From Acrocarpospora macrocephala (lineage in GTDB: Bacteria; Actinomycetota; Actinomycetes; Streptosporangiales; Streptosporangiaceae), in NCBI RefSeq assembly GCF_009687865.1, contig NZ_BLAE01000078.1, positions 1 to 55,361 on the forward strand: a DNA stretch of 55,361 nt. The letters are read 5' to 3'. The position numbers and the translations under genes were made by a program. Under the pieces are notes generated by a model, which worked only from the letters and a program-made list of their open reading frames with translations, was not told the DNA's origin and searched no databases. Shown here one piece after another: positions 17,632-27,562 of this stretch. The stretch's first letter is position 1, and each line of letters begins with the position of its first letter.

Positions 17632-18101
17632 CGCGCTCGGCCGCCTCCATGGCCGGGGGTGCGTACGTGTCGTTGGCCGGCCGGCGTGAGCCGGCCCAGG
17701 CCGAGATCGGGGTCGAGCGCCATGAGCTCGAACGGCATCCGAAGGACGAGCAGGACGAATTGGCTCAGGTTCACGTAAGCCGCAGCGTCGATCCCACACT
17801 CGCGCGGAGGATTTCGCGCAGTACGGAGAATCCCGCGCTCGTGTGGCAGGTGTCGCGTGGTGCGGAGAATCCCGCGTTCGTGTGGCAGGTGTCGCGTGGT
17901 GCGGAGAATCCCGCGTTCGTGTGGCAGGTGTCGCGTGGTGCGGAGAATCCCGCGCTCGTGCGGAGGGCCTCGTGCGGTGCGGAGAATCCCGCGCTCGTGC
18001 GGAGGATCTCCCGCAATCCGGAAAAGGTGCTCCTGGTCGGCGGGGTCGCCACTGCGCTCACCGGGGGACTCGGCTCGATCATCGGAGTCGGCGGCGTATG
18101 A
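17628..18101 (+). CDS. repeat-containing small membrane-anchored protein coupled to lgt
   Basis: A 157-residue frame whose ATG overlaps the lgt stop and whose TGA overlaps the next gene's ATG, both as ATGA; this double coupling is the main evidence that it is a real gene. Residues about 62-126 are five tandem 13-residue units of the type VSRGAENPAFVWQ, with degenerate units on both sides. The last 26 residues are hydrophobic and glycine-rich (VLLVGGVATALTGGLGSIIG) and could span the membrane. I do not recognise the family. The repeat may be a recent expansion of one ancestral segment. Confidence 0.6.
   Translation: MTRSAASMAGGAYVSLAGRREPAQAEIGVERHELERHPKDEQDELAQVHVSRSVDPTLARRISRSTENPALVWQVSRGAENPAFVWQVSRGAENPAFVWQVSRGAENPALVRRASCGAENPALVRRISRNPEKVLLVGGVATALTGGLGSIIGVGGV
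17811..18005 (+). repeat. 39-bp in-frame tandem repeat, five units
   Basis: Units begin at 17811, 17850, 17889, 17928 and 17967, each 39 bp or 13 codons. Units 2 and 3 are identical. Degenerate copies precede (from 17775) and follow (to about 18044). Unit length is a multiple of three, so copy-number change keeps the reading frame. Confidence 0.92.
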
Positions 18102-18994
18102 CTCCCCGCAAACGACGCCCGGCGGTCCGGCAGGACCGCTGGAGCGATTCTCGCCTGGCCGAACTCGGCCTTACTCCCGTCCAGCAGAAGATCCTGCTCG
18201 GCCTCGGCGGCGTCGCGGCGCTCCTGGTCGTCGGTCTGCTCCTCACCCTCGTCGTCCAGGGCGTCAACGGCACCGCGGCCGGGCCCAGCCAGCTCTCTGC
18301 CGGATCCTCCATCGGCCAGGCCCGCCCGTCCGAATACCAGTCCTGGCCGTCGCTGAAACAGTTCGCCCCCATCGCCGACCGCAACGCCGACGCGAAACCC
18401 CTCACCGCCGAGGAAGTCTTCGCCACCCGCACCCTGAAATCCGGCAAGCAGACGCTGAAGCTCGCCCAGCGCCAGCTGGACAACTCCTGCGCCTCGGTCC
18501 TGTGGGGCGACGAGCTGATCGAACAGGTAGCCGCCGCAGGCTGCACCCAAGCCGTCCGCGGCCTCTACACCACCACGGTCACCACCAGCGCCAACCCCAC
18601 CGCCACACCGAGCGGCACCACCACCGAGCCCACCGAAACCACCGGGTCACCCAGGGCGACCACCCGCACCACCTACATCGCCCAGTACACCCTGCTCAAC
18701 CTCCGCGACGCCGAAGCCGCCAACACCCTGGTCACCACCCTGGAAGCCCTCCACCGCGGCGGCTGGACCCTCCCCCTCAAACCCGACCAGGCCCCCTTCC
18801 AGGGCTACTCCGAATCCAGCGGCCACGCCATGGGCCACTACGTCGGCCTCGTCTGGGTGGCCCGCTCCGACGGCGCCGACCCCGAATCCACCGACGACTT
18901 CGTCACTCTAAGCCTCACCCTCCGAGAAGCAGAGAAGGCCATCTACCGCAGAGTCGTCACAGCAACCGGCGGAACCCCTCCAGCCACTCCGTAA
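18098..18994 (+). CDS. membrane-anchored extracytoplasmic protein, unknown function (paralogue A)
   Basis: A 298-residue protein with a basic cytoplasmic start, one membrane segment at about 32-54 and a long outer domain. The outer part contains KPLTAEEVFATRTL, a Cys in DNSCASVLWG, AAGCTQAVRGLY and a Thr/Pro/Ser-rich linker around residues 168-190, then YTLLNLRDAEAANTLV and HAMGHYVGLVWVA. These blocks recur in the same order in the gene at 19062, so the two are paralogues. The paired cysteines could form a disulfide, which fits the nearby DsbA-like gene. No named family recognised. Confidence 0.7.
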   Translation: MTPRKRRPAVRQDRWSDSRLAELGLTPVQQKILLGLGGVAALLVVGLLLTLVVQGVNGTAAGPSQLSAGSSIGQARPSEYQSWPSLKQFAPIADRNADAKPLTAEEVFATRTLKSGKQTLKLAQRQLDNSCASVLWGDELIEQVAAAGCTQAVRGLYTTTVTTSANPTATPSGTTTEPTETTGSPRATTRTTYIAQYTLLNLRDAEAANTLVTTLEALHRGGWTLPLKPDQAPFQGYSESSGHAMGHYVGLVWVARSDGADPESTDDFVTLSLTLREAEKAIYRRVVTATGGTPPATP

Positions 18995-19047
18995 GTGATC
19001 GTCGCGTCACCGAGGCCGATCCCAGAGTAACTGTCGGGGCGCTTGAG

Positions 19048-19053
19048 TAGGAT
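19048..19053 (+). promoter_or_regulatory. -10-like hexamer TAGGAT before paralogue B
   Basis: TAGGAT ends eight bases before the ATG at 19062, with no ribosome-binding site between; this is consistent with a leaderless or nearly leaderless transcript. Confidence 0.35.
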
Positions 19054-19061
19054 CTGGCGTC

Positions 19062-19646
19062 ATGAGGTGGGCCGGGGTGGTCGTGGCAGGGGCGTTTCTC
19101 GGGGTGGCGTGTTCGGTGGTGGTAGGGGATCCTCGGCCGCAGGTGTTTCGGGCGGAGTCGTCTTCGGCGATCTATGAGGCGATTGTGTCGAGAGAGGTGG
19201 ATCCGGAGCCGTTGGCTGTTGGGGAGGTCTTCGGGAAGGACACGTTGAGCTTTGGGGCCGTGCAGATGAAGCGGGGGCAGTCGTTCGTTTCGGGGAACTG
19301 TGCGGAGGCGGTGTGGGGGAGTCCGCCGTTGCAGGGGTGCACGCAGGTGTTGCGGGCCGTCTACAGCGCGGACGGGGTTTCGGGGCTGTTTGCGATCTTC
19401 AATCTGGCCGATTCCGGGGCGGCGGATCGGCTGGTGCAGGCGTTCAAGAAGGATGCGTTCCTGAAGCTCGCGCCAGGGCAGCCCGTGATCGCCGGGGGTT
19501 CGGCGCAGGGCAGGGCGCTGGGGCATTACGCCGTGGTGAGCTGGGTGGCTGCGGTGGGCGACGAGAAGCCGGACCTCACCGATCCGCTGCTGGCCGTGGA
19601 CTCGGTCAGCCAGTTCCTGCAGACCCGTCTCCTGAAGGCCGGGTAG
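19062..19646 (+). CDS. exported protein, unknown function (paralogue B)
   Basis: A 194-residue protein with a signal-like N-terminus ending in LGVAC, an imperfect lipobox, so it may be a lipoprotein. The mature part aligns with paralogue A: EPLAVGEVFGKDTL, GNCAEAVWG, QGCTQVLRAVY, FAIFNLADSGAADRLV and GHYAVVSWVA. The Thr-rich linker of paralogue A is missing. Codon endings differ sharply: this gene prefers G and T at third positions where its paralogue uses C, which points to different origin or age. It may act outside the cell together with paralogue A. Confidence 0.7.
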   Translation: MRWAGVVVAGAFLGVACSVVVGDPRPQVFRAESSSAIYEAIVSREVDPEPLAVGEVFGKDTLSFGAVQMKRGQSFVSGNCAEAVWGSPPLQGCTQVLRAVYSADGVSGLFAIFNLADSGAADRLVQAFKKDAFLKLAPGQPVIAGGSAQGRALGHYAVVSWVAAVGDEKPDLTDPLLAVDSVSQFLQTRLLKAG

Positions 19647-19718
19647 CGGCAGTCAGCGAGTCCGCCCGCCACTCTCCGAGGCCAGGCGGCAACCGTCAGG
19701 GAGTCCGCCGCCGCTCTG

Positions 19719-21281
19719 TTAAGGGCGGGTAGTGGTCGGCACGGAATCCTCCGCCGCTCCTGAGGGCTGGGACGCGGCAGTCAGGGAGTCCTCCGCCGCG
19801 TGTGGGAGGGCGGCCAGGCGGTGGGCCGGGAGTTCCAGGGTGGTGGCGTCGGCCCAGTCGGGGACCAGGGTTCGGGCCTGTTTCTTGGTGAGGTTCCGGG
19901 CGGAGATGAGGGCTTCGCGCCAGGAGTTGGTGGCTTTGCCGTGGGCGTTGTCGAGGATGCGGCGCGCGATCCTGGCGGGGTCGTGGTCGGGGAGCGGACG
20001 TCGTACCGCGTCGAGGATGGAACCCTCGGCGGTGAGGTCGTAGACGGGGGAGAGCAGGTCGGTGAGGTCGGGGGGTGGGGTGGCGAGGAGGACGCGCACG
20101 TGGCGGGCGCGGGAGGCGAGGAGGACGCGGGGTAGCGCGGCCTCCAGGCCCGGTGGTACGGCGATCGCCACCCGGTCGGGATCGGCGGCGTAGGGCTTGG
20201 CCAGCCAGGTCGACAGGCGGACCCGGGGGAGCTTCGGCAGCAGGTCGCGCGGCCACTCCCCGACCAGCAGCCCGGGAGCGAAGGCCTCGATTCCGGCAAG
20301 GCCCGGCAAATCTTCCTTGGATTGCGCGGACTCCACCGACTGCGGGCCCTGCGTGTAGATCGCGGTGGCCAGCTTGTCCACCCGGGACGCCACCGAGGGC
20401 CAAGTCTTCGTGGTCGGCCGCAACACGTAGAGATCCGCCGCGCTGCCGATCGCCTCCGCCCCGTGATACCTATTGAAATCCGGAAATATCGCCTCAGTCA
20501 GAAGATTGAGATCAGAAAGCGCACCCTGCACCTTCAACGCCAGCATCGGCGTCCGCTCAGAAGCCCCATACGCCAGCAGAATCCGCCCCTGATCACGATC
20601 CCGCAGCCCTTCGGCCGCACGCGCCACGAACAACCCCACCCCCTCCGGCGTGTACGGCGGATCGGTGACCGCCAGATCCGCCCACCCCCGCGCCGACGGC
20701 GGCAACCCCAGCCGCAGATCAGCCCAGAATGTTCGAACCCCCAGCCCCTGGGCATCCACATACTCAAGGATCCGCTCGTCGATGTCGGCCACCGCCACCT
20801 CGACCTCCGGATGGATCATCCGCACCGCCAGCGAGGTCAGATCGTGATCTCCGACACACAGCACCCGCGCTCCGGGCAGCCAGAACCGCTCCCCGAGCAG
20901 CAACGCCCGCCGCACCACCGTGTCCGCCGTGGCCGCCACATGATCGAGCGTGTGCCGCCCCCGGGGCGCCTTGGCGATCAGCTCCCCGATTCGGGCCACC
21001 GTATCCCCATATATGTCCATAAGGTGAGACACAGGGTCCGAAATATTGGATTCAGTGCCAGTGTTGTAGTGTTTAGCCTGATCAGCTGGGATTCGGACGC
21101 GTTCGCCGCGATGCTCAAGGGGGAGCTCGCGGAGCAGCGCCTCGATGGTCCGCCGCGACGTGGCGGTCTCCCGGACCAGATCGGCGAGTGACCACCAGCG
21201 CCCATCCGCGAGGAGGGCGACCGCCCTACGGAGCCGCCTGCCATCCACTCCGGCCTGTGCGAACAGCTCGTCGATAGCCAT
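19719..21281 (-). CDS. bis-aminopropyl spermidine synthase-like protein (BpsA/DUF43 family)
   Basis: A 520-residue protein. An N-terminal winged-helix-like segment (residues 12-60) precedes a Rossmann methyltransferase-like core with VLCVGDHDLTSL at 140-151, VADIDERILEY and DPPYTPEG at 207-214, the motif pair of branched-chain polyamine synthases of the BpsA family. A C-terminal extension of about 190 residues contains SWREALISARNLTKKQAR. ATG 21281 is used because AGGG lies about eight bases upstream; the frame is open 23 codons further. Aminopropyl transfer to spermidine is the known family reaction; here it is inferred. Downstream C-terminal residues are low-complexity. Confidence 0.75.
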   Translation of the reverse strand: MAIDELFAQAGVDGRRLRRAVALLADGRWWSLADLVRETATSRRTIEALLRELPLEHRGERVRIPADQAKHYNTGTESNISDPVSHLMDIYGDTVARIGELIAKAPRGRHTLDHVAATADTVVRRALLLGERFWLPGARVLCVGDHDLTSLAVRMIHPEVEVAVADIDERILEYVDAQGLGVRTFWADLRLGLPPSARGWADLAVTDPPYTPEGVGLFVARAAEGLRDRDQGRILLAYGASERTPMLALKVQGALSDLNLLTEAIFPDFNRYHGAEAIGSAADLYVLRPTTKTWPSVASRVDKLATAIYTQGPQSVESAQSKEDLPGLAGIEAFAPGLLVGEWPRDLLPKLPRVRLSTWLAKPYAADPDRVAIAVPPGLEAALPRVLLASRARHVRVLLATPPPDLTDLLSPVYDLTAEGSILDAVRRPLPDHDPARIARRILDNAHGKATNSWREALISARNLTKKQARTLVPDWADATTLELPAHRLAALPHAAEDSLTAASQPSGAAEDSVPTTTRP

Positions 21282-21440
21282 AACTGAAACCCTATCGGCG
21301 CGCCACCGCCCGAACTCGTCCCCTGAACGCCCAGGCGGGACCATTCGCACACGGTGGGGTAATCTCTACACACCACAACTGCAGCAGGGCCAGCGTCGTC
21401 CCTCTGTCTCCACGCAGAAGATGACGACGGGAGTGATTAC

Positions 21441-24400
21441 ATGCCTGCTGCCCGCCTTGGCCGCCCTGGGGGCTTTCCCGAGCCTCAGGGCCTTTACGAC
21501 CCTGCGAACGAGCACGACGCCTGTGGCGTCGCGATGGTTGCCGACGTGAACGGCCGCCGCAGCTATGACATTGTCGCGAAGGCCCTGACCGCGCTCATCA
21601 ACCTCGATCACCGGGGTGCGCGGGGGAGCGAACCGGAGACCGGAGACGGCGCCGGCATCCTGACGCAGATCCCGGACGCGCTCTACCGGGCCGTCACCCC
21701 GTTCGCGCTGCCCGAAGCGGGGGCGTACGCGGCCGGGATCGCCTTCCTGCCGCACGACGAGCAGGCCCGCGCGGTCGCCATGGGCATGATCGAGGAGATC
21801 GCGGCCGAGGAGAACATCACCGTGCTCGGCTGGCGCGAGGTCCCGGTGGGCACCACGCACGCCGGGCCGAGCGCCCGCGCCGTGATGCCGTCGTTCCGCC
21901 AGCTGTTCGTCAGCTCCGGCGACCTGTCCGGGATCGATCTGGACCGGGCCGCGTTCGCGTTCCGCAAGCGGGCCGAGCACGAGGTGGACGTCTACTTCGC
22001 CTCGCTCTCCTGCCGGACCGTGGTCTACAAGGGCATGCTCACCCCGCAGCAGGTCGAGCCGTTCTTCCCCGACCTGTCCGACGAGCGCTACGTCACCGCG
22101 ATCGCGCTGGTGCACTCCCGGTTCTCCACCAACACCTTCCCGTCCTGGCCGCTGTCCCACCCGTACCGCTACATCGCGCACAACGGGGAGATCAACACGG
22201 TCAAGGGCAACCGCAACTGGATGCGGGCGCGGGAGGCCATGCTCGGCACCGGGCTCATCCCCGGCGACCTGGAGCGGCTGTTCCCGATCTGCGACCCGGA
22301 CGCCTCCGACACCGCCTCCTTCGACGAGACGCTGGAGCTGCTGCACCTGGGCGGCCGGTCGCTGCCGCACGCGGTGCTGATGATGATCCCGGAGGCGTGG
22401 GAGAACCACACCGAGATGGACCCGGCGCGGCGCGCCTTCTACGAGTTCCACTCCACCCTCATGGAGGCCTGGGACGGCCCCGCCTCGATCTCCTTCTCCG
22501 ACGGCACCCTGGTCGGGGCGGTCCTGGACCGCAACGGCCTGCGCCCGGGCCGGTTCTACGTCACCGACGACGGCCTGGTCGTGCTCGCCTCCGAGGCGGG
22601 CGTGCTCGCCGACATCGAGCCGGAGCGGGTGATCCGCAAGGGCCGCCTGCAGCCGGGCAAGATGTTCCTGGTCGACACCGCGCGCGGCCGGATCATCGAG
22701 GACGACGAGATCAAGGCCGAGCTGGCCGCCGCCGAGCCGTACGGGGAGTGGCTGCACGCCGGTCTGGTGCGTTTCGAGGAGCTGCCCGAGCGCGAGCACG
22801 AGCACCCCACCCACGAGGCGCTGGTGAAGCGGCAGCAGACCTTCGGCTACACCGAGGAAGAGCTGCGGATCATCCTCACCCCGATGGCGGTCACCGGGGG
22901 CGAGCCGCTCGGCTCGATGGGCACCGACTCGCCGGTCGCGGTGCTGAGCGAGAAGCCGCGGCTGCTGTTCGACTACTTCAGCCAGCTGTTCGCCCAGGTC
23001 ACCAACCCGCCGCTGGACGCCATCCGGGAGGAGCTGGTCACCTCCCTGCAGTCCACGATCGGTCCTGAGGGCAATCTGCTGGAGCCGGGGGCCGCGTCCT
23101 GCCGCCGCCTGGTCCTGCCGTACCCGGTGATCGACAACGACGAGCTGGCCAAGATCGTCCACATCAACGACGAGGGCGCGCTGCCCGGCTTCCAGCCGTA
23201 CGTGGTCTCCGGCCTGTTCCACGTGGGCGGCGGCGGGGACGCGCTGCTGCGGCGGCTGCGGGAGATCCGCGAGGAGGTCTCCCGGGCGATCGCGGACGGG
23301 GCCAGGATCATCGTCCTGTCCGACCGCGGCTCCTCGGCCGAGAAGGCGCCGATCCCGTCGCTGCTGCTCACCGGCGCGGTGCATCACCACCTGATCAGGG
23401 AGAAGTCCCGCACCCGGGTGGGCCTGGTGATCGAGACCGGCGAGGCCCGCGAGTGCCACCACATGGCCCTCCTGGTCGGGTACGGCGCGAGCGCCATCAA
23501 CCCTTACCTCGCCATCGAGACCGTCGAGGACATGACCGCCACGGGGATGCTCTCGATCGACCCGCGCAAGGCCGTCCGCAACCTGATCAAGGCGTACGGC
23601 AAGGGCGTGCTCAAGGTCATGTCCAAGATGGGCGTCTCCACGGTCGCCTCCTACACCGGCGCGCAGATCTTCGAAGCCCTCGGCCTCGGCCCCGACGTGA
23701 TCGCCGAGTGTTTCACCGGCACCACCTCCCGGCTAGGCGGCGTCGGCTTCGACGTGCTGGCCAGGGAGGCCCAGCAGCGGCACCTGAAGGCGTACCCGAG
23801 GGCGGAGAACGCGCACCGGCGGCTGGAGGTCGGCGGCGAGTACCAGTGGCGGCGCGAGGGCGAGCCGCACCTGTTCAACCCGACCACGGTCTTCAAGCTG
23901 CAGCACGCCACCAGGACCAAGCGCTACGAGATCTTCAAGGAGTACACCTCCCTGGTCGACGGCCAGGCCGAGACCTTGATGACGCTGCGCGGCCTGTTCA
24001 AGCTGCGTCCCGGCACGCCCGTGCCGATCGAGGAGGTCGAGTCGGTCGAGAGCATCGTGCGGCGGTTCTCCACCGGCGCGATGTCGTACGGCTCGATCTC
24101 GATGGAGGCGCACGAGACGCTCGCCATCGCCATGAACCGGCTCGGCGCCAAGTCCAACACCGGCGAGGGCGGCGAGGACCCGGAGCGGCTGCGCGACCCG
24201 GCCCGCCGGTCGGCGATCAAGCAGGTGGCCTCCGGCCGGTTCGGCGTGACTAGCGAATACCTGGTCAACGCCGACGACCTGCAGATCAAGATGGCGCAGG
24301 GCGCCAAGCCCGGCGAGGGCGGCCAGCTGCCCGGCCACAAGGTCTACCCGTGGATCGCCAAGACCCGGCACTCCACCCCCGGCGTCGGCCTCATCTCGCC

Positions 24401-25949
24401 GCCGCCGCACCACGACATCTACTCCATCGAGGACCTGGCCCAGCTCATCCACGACCTGAAGAACTCCAACCCGCTGGCCCGCGTGCACGTCAAGCTGGTC
24501 TCCGAGGTCGGCGTCGGCACGGTCGCGGCGGGCGTCTCCAAGGCGCACGCCGACGTGGTGCTCATCTCCGGCCACGACGGCGGCACCGGCGCCTCCCCGC
24601 TCACCTCGCTCAAGCACGCGGGCGCGCCCTGGGAGCTCGGCCTGGCCGAGACCCAGCAGACGCTGCTGCTCAACGGCCTGCGGGACCGGATCGTGGTGCA
24701 GGCCGACGGCCAGCTCAAGACCGGCAGGGACGTCATCGTCGCCGCCCTGCTCGGCGCCGAGGAGTACGGCTTCGCCACCGCCCCCCTGGTCGTCTCCGGC
24801 TGCGTCATGATGCGCGTCTGCCACCTGGACACCTGCCCGGTCGGCGTGGCCACCCAGAACCCGGAGCTGCGCAAGCGCTTCACCGGCAAGCCCGAGTTCG
24901 TGGTCAACTTCTTCGAGTTCATCGCCCAGGAGGTCCGCGAGTACCTGGCCGAGCTGGGCTACCGCTCGCTGGACGAGATCATCGGCCACGCCGAGCTGCT
25001 CGACACCGACGCGGCCGTGGACCACTGGAAGGCGGCCGGGCTGGACCTGACCCCGATCCTCTACCAGCCGGAGCTGCCCGCGGGCACCCCGCTGCACCAG
25101 GTCGTCGGCCAGGACCACGGCCTGGACCGGGCGCTGGACAACACGCTGATCCAGCTGGCCGAGGGCGCGCTGGAGTTCGGCGAGCGGGTCACCCTGGAGC
25201 TCCCGATCCGGAACGTGAACCGGACCGTCGGCACCATGCTCGGCCACCACGTCACCCGCAGGTGGGGCGGCGCGGGCCTGCCGGACAACACCATCGACGT
25301 GTCGTTCACCGGCTCGGCCGGCAACTCCTTCGGCGCGTTCGTGCCGCGCGGCATCACCCTGCGGCTCACCGGCGACGCCAACGACTACCTGGGCAAGGGC
25401 CTGTCCGGCGGCCGGATCGCGGTCCGCCCGGCCAACGACCTGGACGGCCACATCGTCTCCGGCAACGTCGGCCTCTACGGCGCGACCTCCGGCGAGGCGT
25501 TCATCCGGGGCGTGGTCGGGGAGCGCTTCTGCGTCCGCAACTCCGGCGCCACCGCCGTGGTGGAGGGCGTCGGCGACCACGGCTGCGAGTACATGACCGG
25601 CGGGCGGGCGGTCGTGCTCGGGCCGACCGGGCGCAACTTCGCGGCGGGCATGTCGGGCGGCATCGCGTACGTGCTGGATCTCAACCCGGTCCGGGTCAAC
25701 CGGGAGATGGTGGAGATCGAGGCGCTCACCGACGAGGACTCCGACTTCCTCCGAGAGACCGTCGAGAAGCACCTGGCCGAGACCGGCTCGCCGGTGGCCA
25801 AGGCGCTGCTCACCGACTGGGACGCCGCGCTGGCCCGGTTCGGCAAGATCATGCCCATCGACTACAAGCGGGTGCTGCGCGCCCGCGCGGAGGCCGAAGC
25901 CGAGGGCCGGGACATCGACGAGGCCGTCATGGCCGCTTCGCACGGATAA
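21441..25949 (+). CDS. gltB: glutamate synthase (NADPH) large subunit
   Basis: A 1502-residue enzyme transferring glutamine amide nitrogen to 2-oxoglutarate. The N-terminal amidotransferase nucleophile is Cys28 in [10 protein letters not shown], exposed after propeptide removal. The central domain, the FMN barrel ([29 protein letters not shown]) and the 3Fe-4S cluster cysteines in [18 protein letters not shown] follow. A right-handed beta-helix closes the protein, with glycine-rich SGGRIAV and GGRAVVLG. Length is normal. GGGAG precedes the start ATG. The gene is 13 bases before gltD and shares its operon. Confidence 0.96.
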   Translation: MPAARLGRPGGFPEPQGLYDPANEHDACGVAMVADVNGRRSYDIVAKALTALINLDHRGARGSEPETGDGAGILTQIPDALYRAVTPFALPEAGAYAAGIAFLPHDEQARAVAMGMIEEIAAEENITVLGWREVPVGTTHAGPSARAVMPSFRQLFVSSGDLSGIDLDRAAFAFRKRAEHEVDVYFASLSCRTVVYKGMLTPQQVEPFFPDLSDERYVTAIALVHSRFSTNTFPSWPLSHPYRYIAHNGEINTVKGNRNWMRAREAMLGTGLIPGDLERLFPICDPDASDTASFDETLELLHLGGRSLPHAVLMMIPEAWENHTEMDPARRAFYEFHSTLMEAWDGPASISFSDGTLVGAVLDRNGLRPGRFYVTDDGLVVLASEAGVLADIEPERVIRKGRLQPGKMFLVDTARGRIIEDDEIKAELAAAEPYGEWLHAGLVRFEELPEREHEHPTHEALVKRQQTFGYTEEELRIILTPMAVTGGEPLGSMGTDSPVAVLSEKPRLLFDYFSQLFAQVTNPPLDAIREELVTSLQSTIGPEGNLLEPGAASCRRLVLPYPVIDNDELAKIVHINDEGALPGFQPYVVSGLFHVGGGGDALLRRLREIREEVSRAIADGARIIVLSDRGSSAEKAPIPSLLLTGAVHHHLIREKSRTRVGLVIETGEARECHHMALLVGYGASAINPYLAIETVEDMTATGMLSIDPRKAVRNLIKAYGKGVLKVMSKMGVSTVASYTGAQIFEALGLGPDVIAECFTGTTSRLGGVGFDVLAREAQQRHLKAYPRAENAHRRLEVGGEYQWRREGEPHLFNPTTVFKLQHATRTKRYEIFKEYTSLVDGQAETLMTLRGLFKLRPGTPVPIEEVESVESIVRRFSTGAMSYGSISMEAHETLAIAMNRLGAKSNTGEGGEDPERLRDPARRSAIKQVASGRFGVTSEYLVNADDLQIKMAQGAKPGEGGQLPGHKVYPWIAKTRHSTPGVGLISPPPHHDIYSIEDLAQLIHDLKNSNPLARVHVKLVSEVGVGTVAAGVSKAHADVVLISGHDGGTGASPLTSLKHAGAPWELGLAETQQTLLLNGLRDRIVVQADGQLKTGRDVIVAALLGAEEYGFATAPLVVSGCVMMRVCHLDTCPVGVATQNPELRKRFTGKPEFVVNFFEFIAQEVREYLAELGYRSLDEIIGHAELLDTDAAVDHWKAAGLDLTPILYQPELPAGTPLHQVVGQDHGLDRALDNTLIQLAEGALEFGERVTLELPIRNVNRTVGTMLGHHVTRRWGGAGLPDNTIDVSFTGSAGNSFGAFVPRGITLRLTGDANDYLGKGLSGGRIAVRPANDLDGHIVSGNVGLYGATSGEAFIRGVVGERFCVRNSGATAVVEGVGDHGCEYMTGGRAVVLGPTGRNFAAGMSGGIAYVLDLNPVRVNREMVEIEALTDEDSDFLRETVEKHLAETGSPVAKALLTDWDAALARFGKIMPIDYKRVLRARAEAEAEGRDIDEAVMAASHG

Positions 25950-25962
25950 GGGGGGACACTCG

Positions 25963-27429
25963 ATGGCTGACCCGAAGGGGTTTCTCACGCATGACCGGGA
26001 GCTGCCGCAGCGCAGGCCGGTGGACGTCCGGATCCGCGACTGGCGGGAGGTCTACGACGCCTTCCCGGCCGAGAAGCTGACCAGGCAGGCCGCCCGCTGC
26101 ATGGACTGCGGCATCCCGTTCTGCCACAACGGCTGCCCGCTCGGGAACCTCATCCCGGAGTGGAACGACCTGGTCTACCGGGACGACTGGCGGGAGGCGA
26201 TCGAGCGGCTGCACGCCACCAACAACTTCCCCGAGTTCACCGGGCGGCTCTGCCCGGCGCCCTGCGAGATGGCCTGCGTGCTGGGCATCAACGCCGACCC
26301 GGTCGCGATCAAGCGGGTCGAGGTGGAGATCATCGACCGGGCGTTCGCGGAGGGCTGGGTCACGCCGCAGCCGCCGCTGGCCCGTACGGGCAAGAAGGTG
26401 GCCGTGGTCGGCTCGGGCCCGGCCGGGCTCGCGGCCGCCCAGCAGCTCACCCGCGCCGGGCACGACGTGGTGGTGTTCGAGCGCGCCGACGCGATCGGCG
26501 GCCTGCTCAGGTACGGCATCCCCGAGTTCAAGATGGAGAAGCGCAACATCGACCGCCGGATCGAGCAGATGGCGGCCGAGGGCACCGAGTTCCGCACCGG
26601 CGTCAACGTCGGCGTGGACGTCACGGCCGCCCAGCTGCGGGCCGAGTTCGACGCGATCGTGCTGGCCGGCGGCGCGACCGCGTGGCGCGACCTGCCGGTG
26701 CCAGGCCGGGACGCCGAGGGCGTCTACCAGGCGATGGAATACCTGCCGCCCGCCAACAAGGGCTTCGGGGACTCCAGCATCTCGGCGCGCGGCAAGCACG
26801 TCGTGGTGATCGGCGGCGGCGACACCGGCGCCGACTGCATCGGCACCGCGGTCCGGCAGGGCGCGGCCTCCATCACCCAGCTGGAGATCATGCCGAAGCC
26901 GCCCGCCGACCGGCCGGGCTCGCAGCCGTGGCCGACGTTCCCGATGCTGTTCAAGATGGAGAGCGCCCACGAGGAGCTCGCCGAACTGGGCGGCGACCGG
27001 GTGTACGCGGTGTCCACCACCGAGTTCGTCAAGGACGCCGAGGGCCGGCTGGCCGCACTGCGGCTGATCGACGTGGAGGGCCCCGCCGCCGGGTTCAAGC
27101 CGGTGCCGGGGACCGAGCGGGAGATCCCGGCCCAGCTGGTCACGCTGGCGATGGGCTTCCTCGGCCCGGAGAAGGGCGGCCTGCTGACCGAGCTGGCCGA
27201 ACTGTCGGCCGGGGAGTTCTTCGACCCGCGCGGCAACGTGGCGCGCAACAGGTCCTACCAGACCGGGGTGGACGGGGTGTTCGCCGCCGGGGACATGGGA
27301 CGCGGGCAGTCCCTGATCGTCTGGGCGATCGCGGAGGGCCGCTCGGCCGCCGCCGCCGTGGACGAGTACCTGACCGGCCAGACCGCCCTGCCGGTAGCCA
27401 TCCCACCGACAGCCCGGCCGCTAGTCTAA
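25963..27429 (+). CDS. gltD: glutamate synthase small subunit
   Basis: A 488-residue flavoprotein that takes electrons from NAD(P)H and passes them to GltB. Two cysteine clusters for 4Fe-4S centres are present near the N-terminus: CMDCGIPFCHNGCPLGN and LCPAPCE. The FAD-binding VAVVGSGPAGLAAAQQL is near residue 146 and the NADPH-binding VVVIGGGDTGADCIG near 282. GVFAAGDMGRGQSL is the terminal FAD contact. The gene is followed by a strong palindromic terminator. Confidence 0.96.
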   Translation: MADPKGFLTHDRELPQRRPVDVRIRDWREVYDAFPAEKLTRQAARCMDCGIPFCHNGCPLGNLIPEWNDLVYRDDWREAIERLHATNNFPEFTGRLCPAPCEMACVLGINADPVAIKRVEVEIIDRAFAEGWVTPQPPLARTGKKVAVVGSGPAGLAAAQQLTRAGHDVVVFERADAIGGLLRYGIPEFKMEKRNIDRRIEQMAAEGTEFRTGVNVGVDVTAAQLRAEFDAIVLAGGATAWRDLPVPGRDAEGVYQAMEYLPPANKGFGDSSISARGKHVVVIGGGDTGADCIGTAVRQGAASITQLEIMPKPPADRPGSQPWPTFPMLFKMESAHEELAELGGDRVYAVSTTEFVKDAEGRLAALRLIDVEGPAAGFKPVPGTEREIPAQLVTLAMGFLGPEKGGLLTELAELSAGEFFDPRGNVARNRSYQTGVDGVFAAGDMGRGQSLIVWAIAEGRSAAAAVDEYLTGQTALPVAIPPTARPLV

Positions 27430-27440
27430 TATTCCGATAT

Positions 27441-27482
27441 ATACGGCGTCCTGCCTTAAGGCAGGACGCCGTATGCATTTTT
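27441..27482 (+). terminator. perfect 34-nt palindrome terminator after gltBD
   Basis: 27441-27474 is a perfect palindrome: ATACGGCGTCCTGCC, TTAA, then the exact complement of the first arm. TTTTT follows at 27478-27482. This is a textbook intrinsic terminator, and its symmetry would stop transcription in either direction. It sits in an unusually AT-rich spacer. Confidence 0.88.
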
Positions 27483-27509
27483 GCACATATCGTAAATATG
27501 CTGATCGGC

Positions 27510-27538
27510 TTGTAATTATCCGCGACGGGAAGAATGAT
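27510..27538 (+). promoter_or_regulatory. possible promoter of the subtilase gene
   Basis: TTGTAA at 27510-27515 and AATGAT at 27533-27538 are separated by 17 bases and lie 25 bases before the TTG start. Both hexamers are imperfect; the AT-rich setting after the terminator supports a promoter here. Confidence 0.3.
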
Positions 27539-27562
27539 CATATTCCTGTGCGAGGAGGATCG

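Noticed and set aside
16101-18045. CRISPR array
   Set aside because: The repeats (99 bp and 39 bp) have no unique spacers between units, are in frame with genes, and no cas gene is near.
21282-21440. Riboswitch or other leader RNA before gltB
   Set aside because: I looked for paired stems and conserved riboswitch boxes and saw only short, unpersuasive complementarity.
23733-25988. Very long open frame antisense to gltB
   Set aside because: It mirrors strongly coding GC-rich gltB sequence; the plus-strand frame is an unambiguous glutamate synthase.
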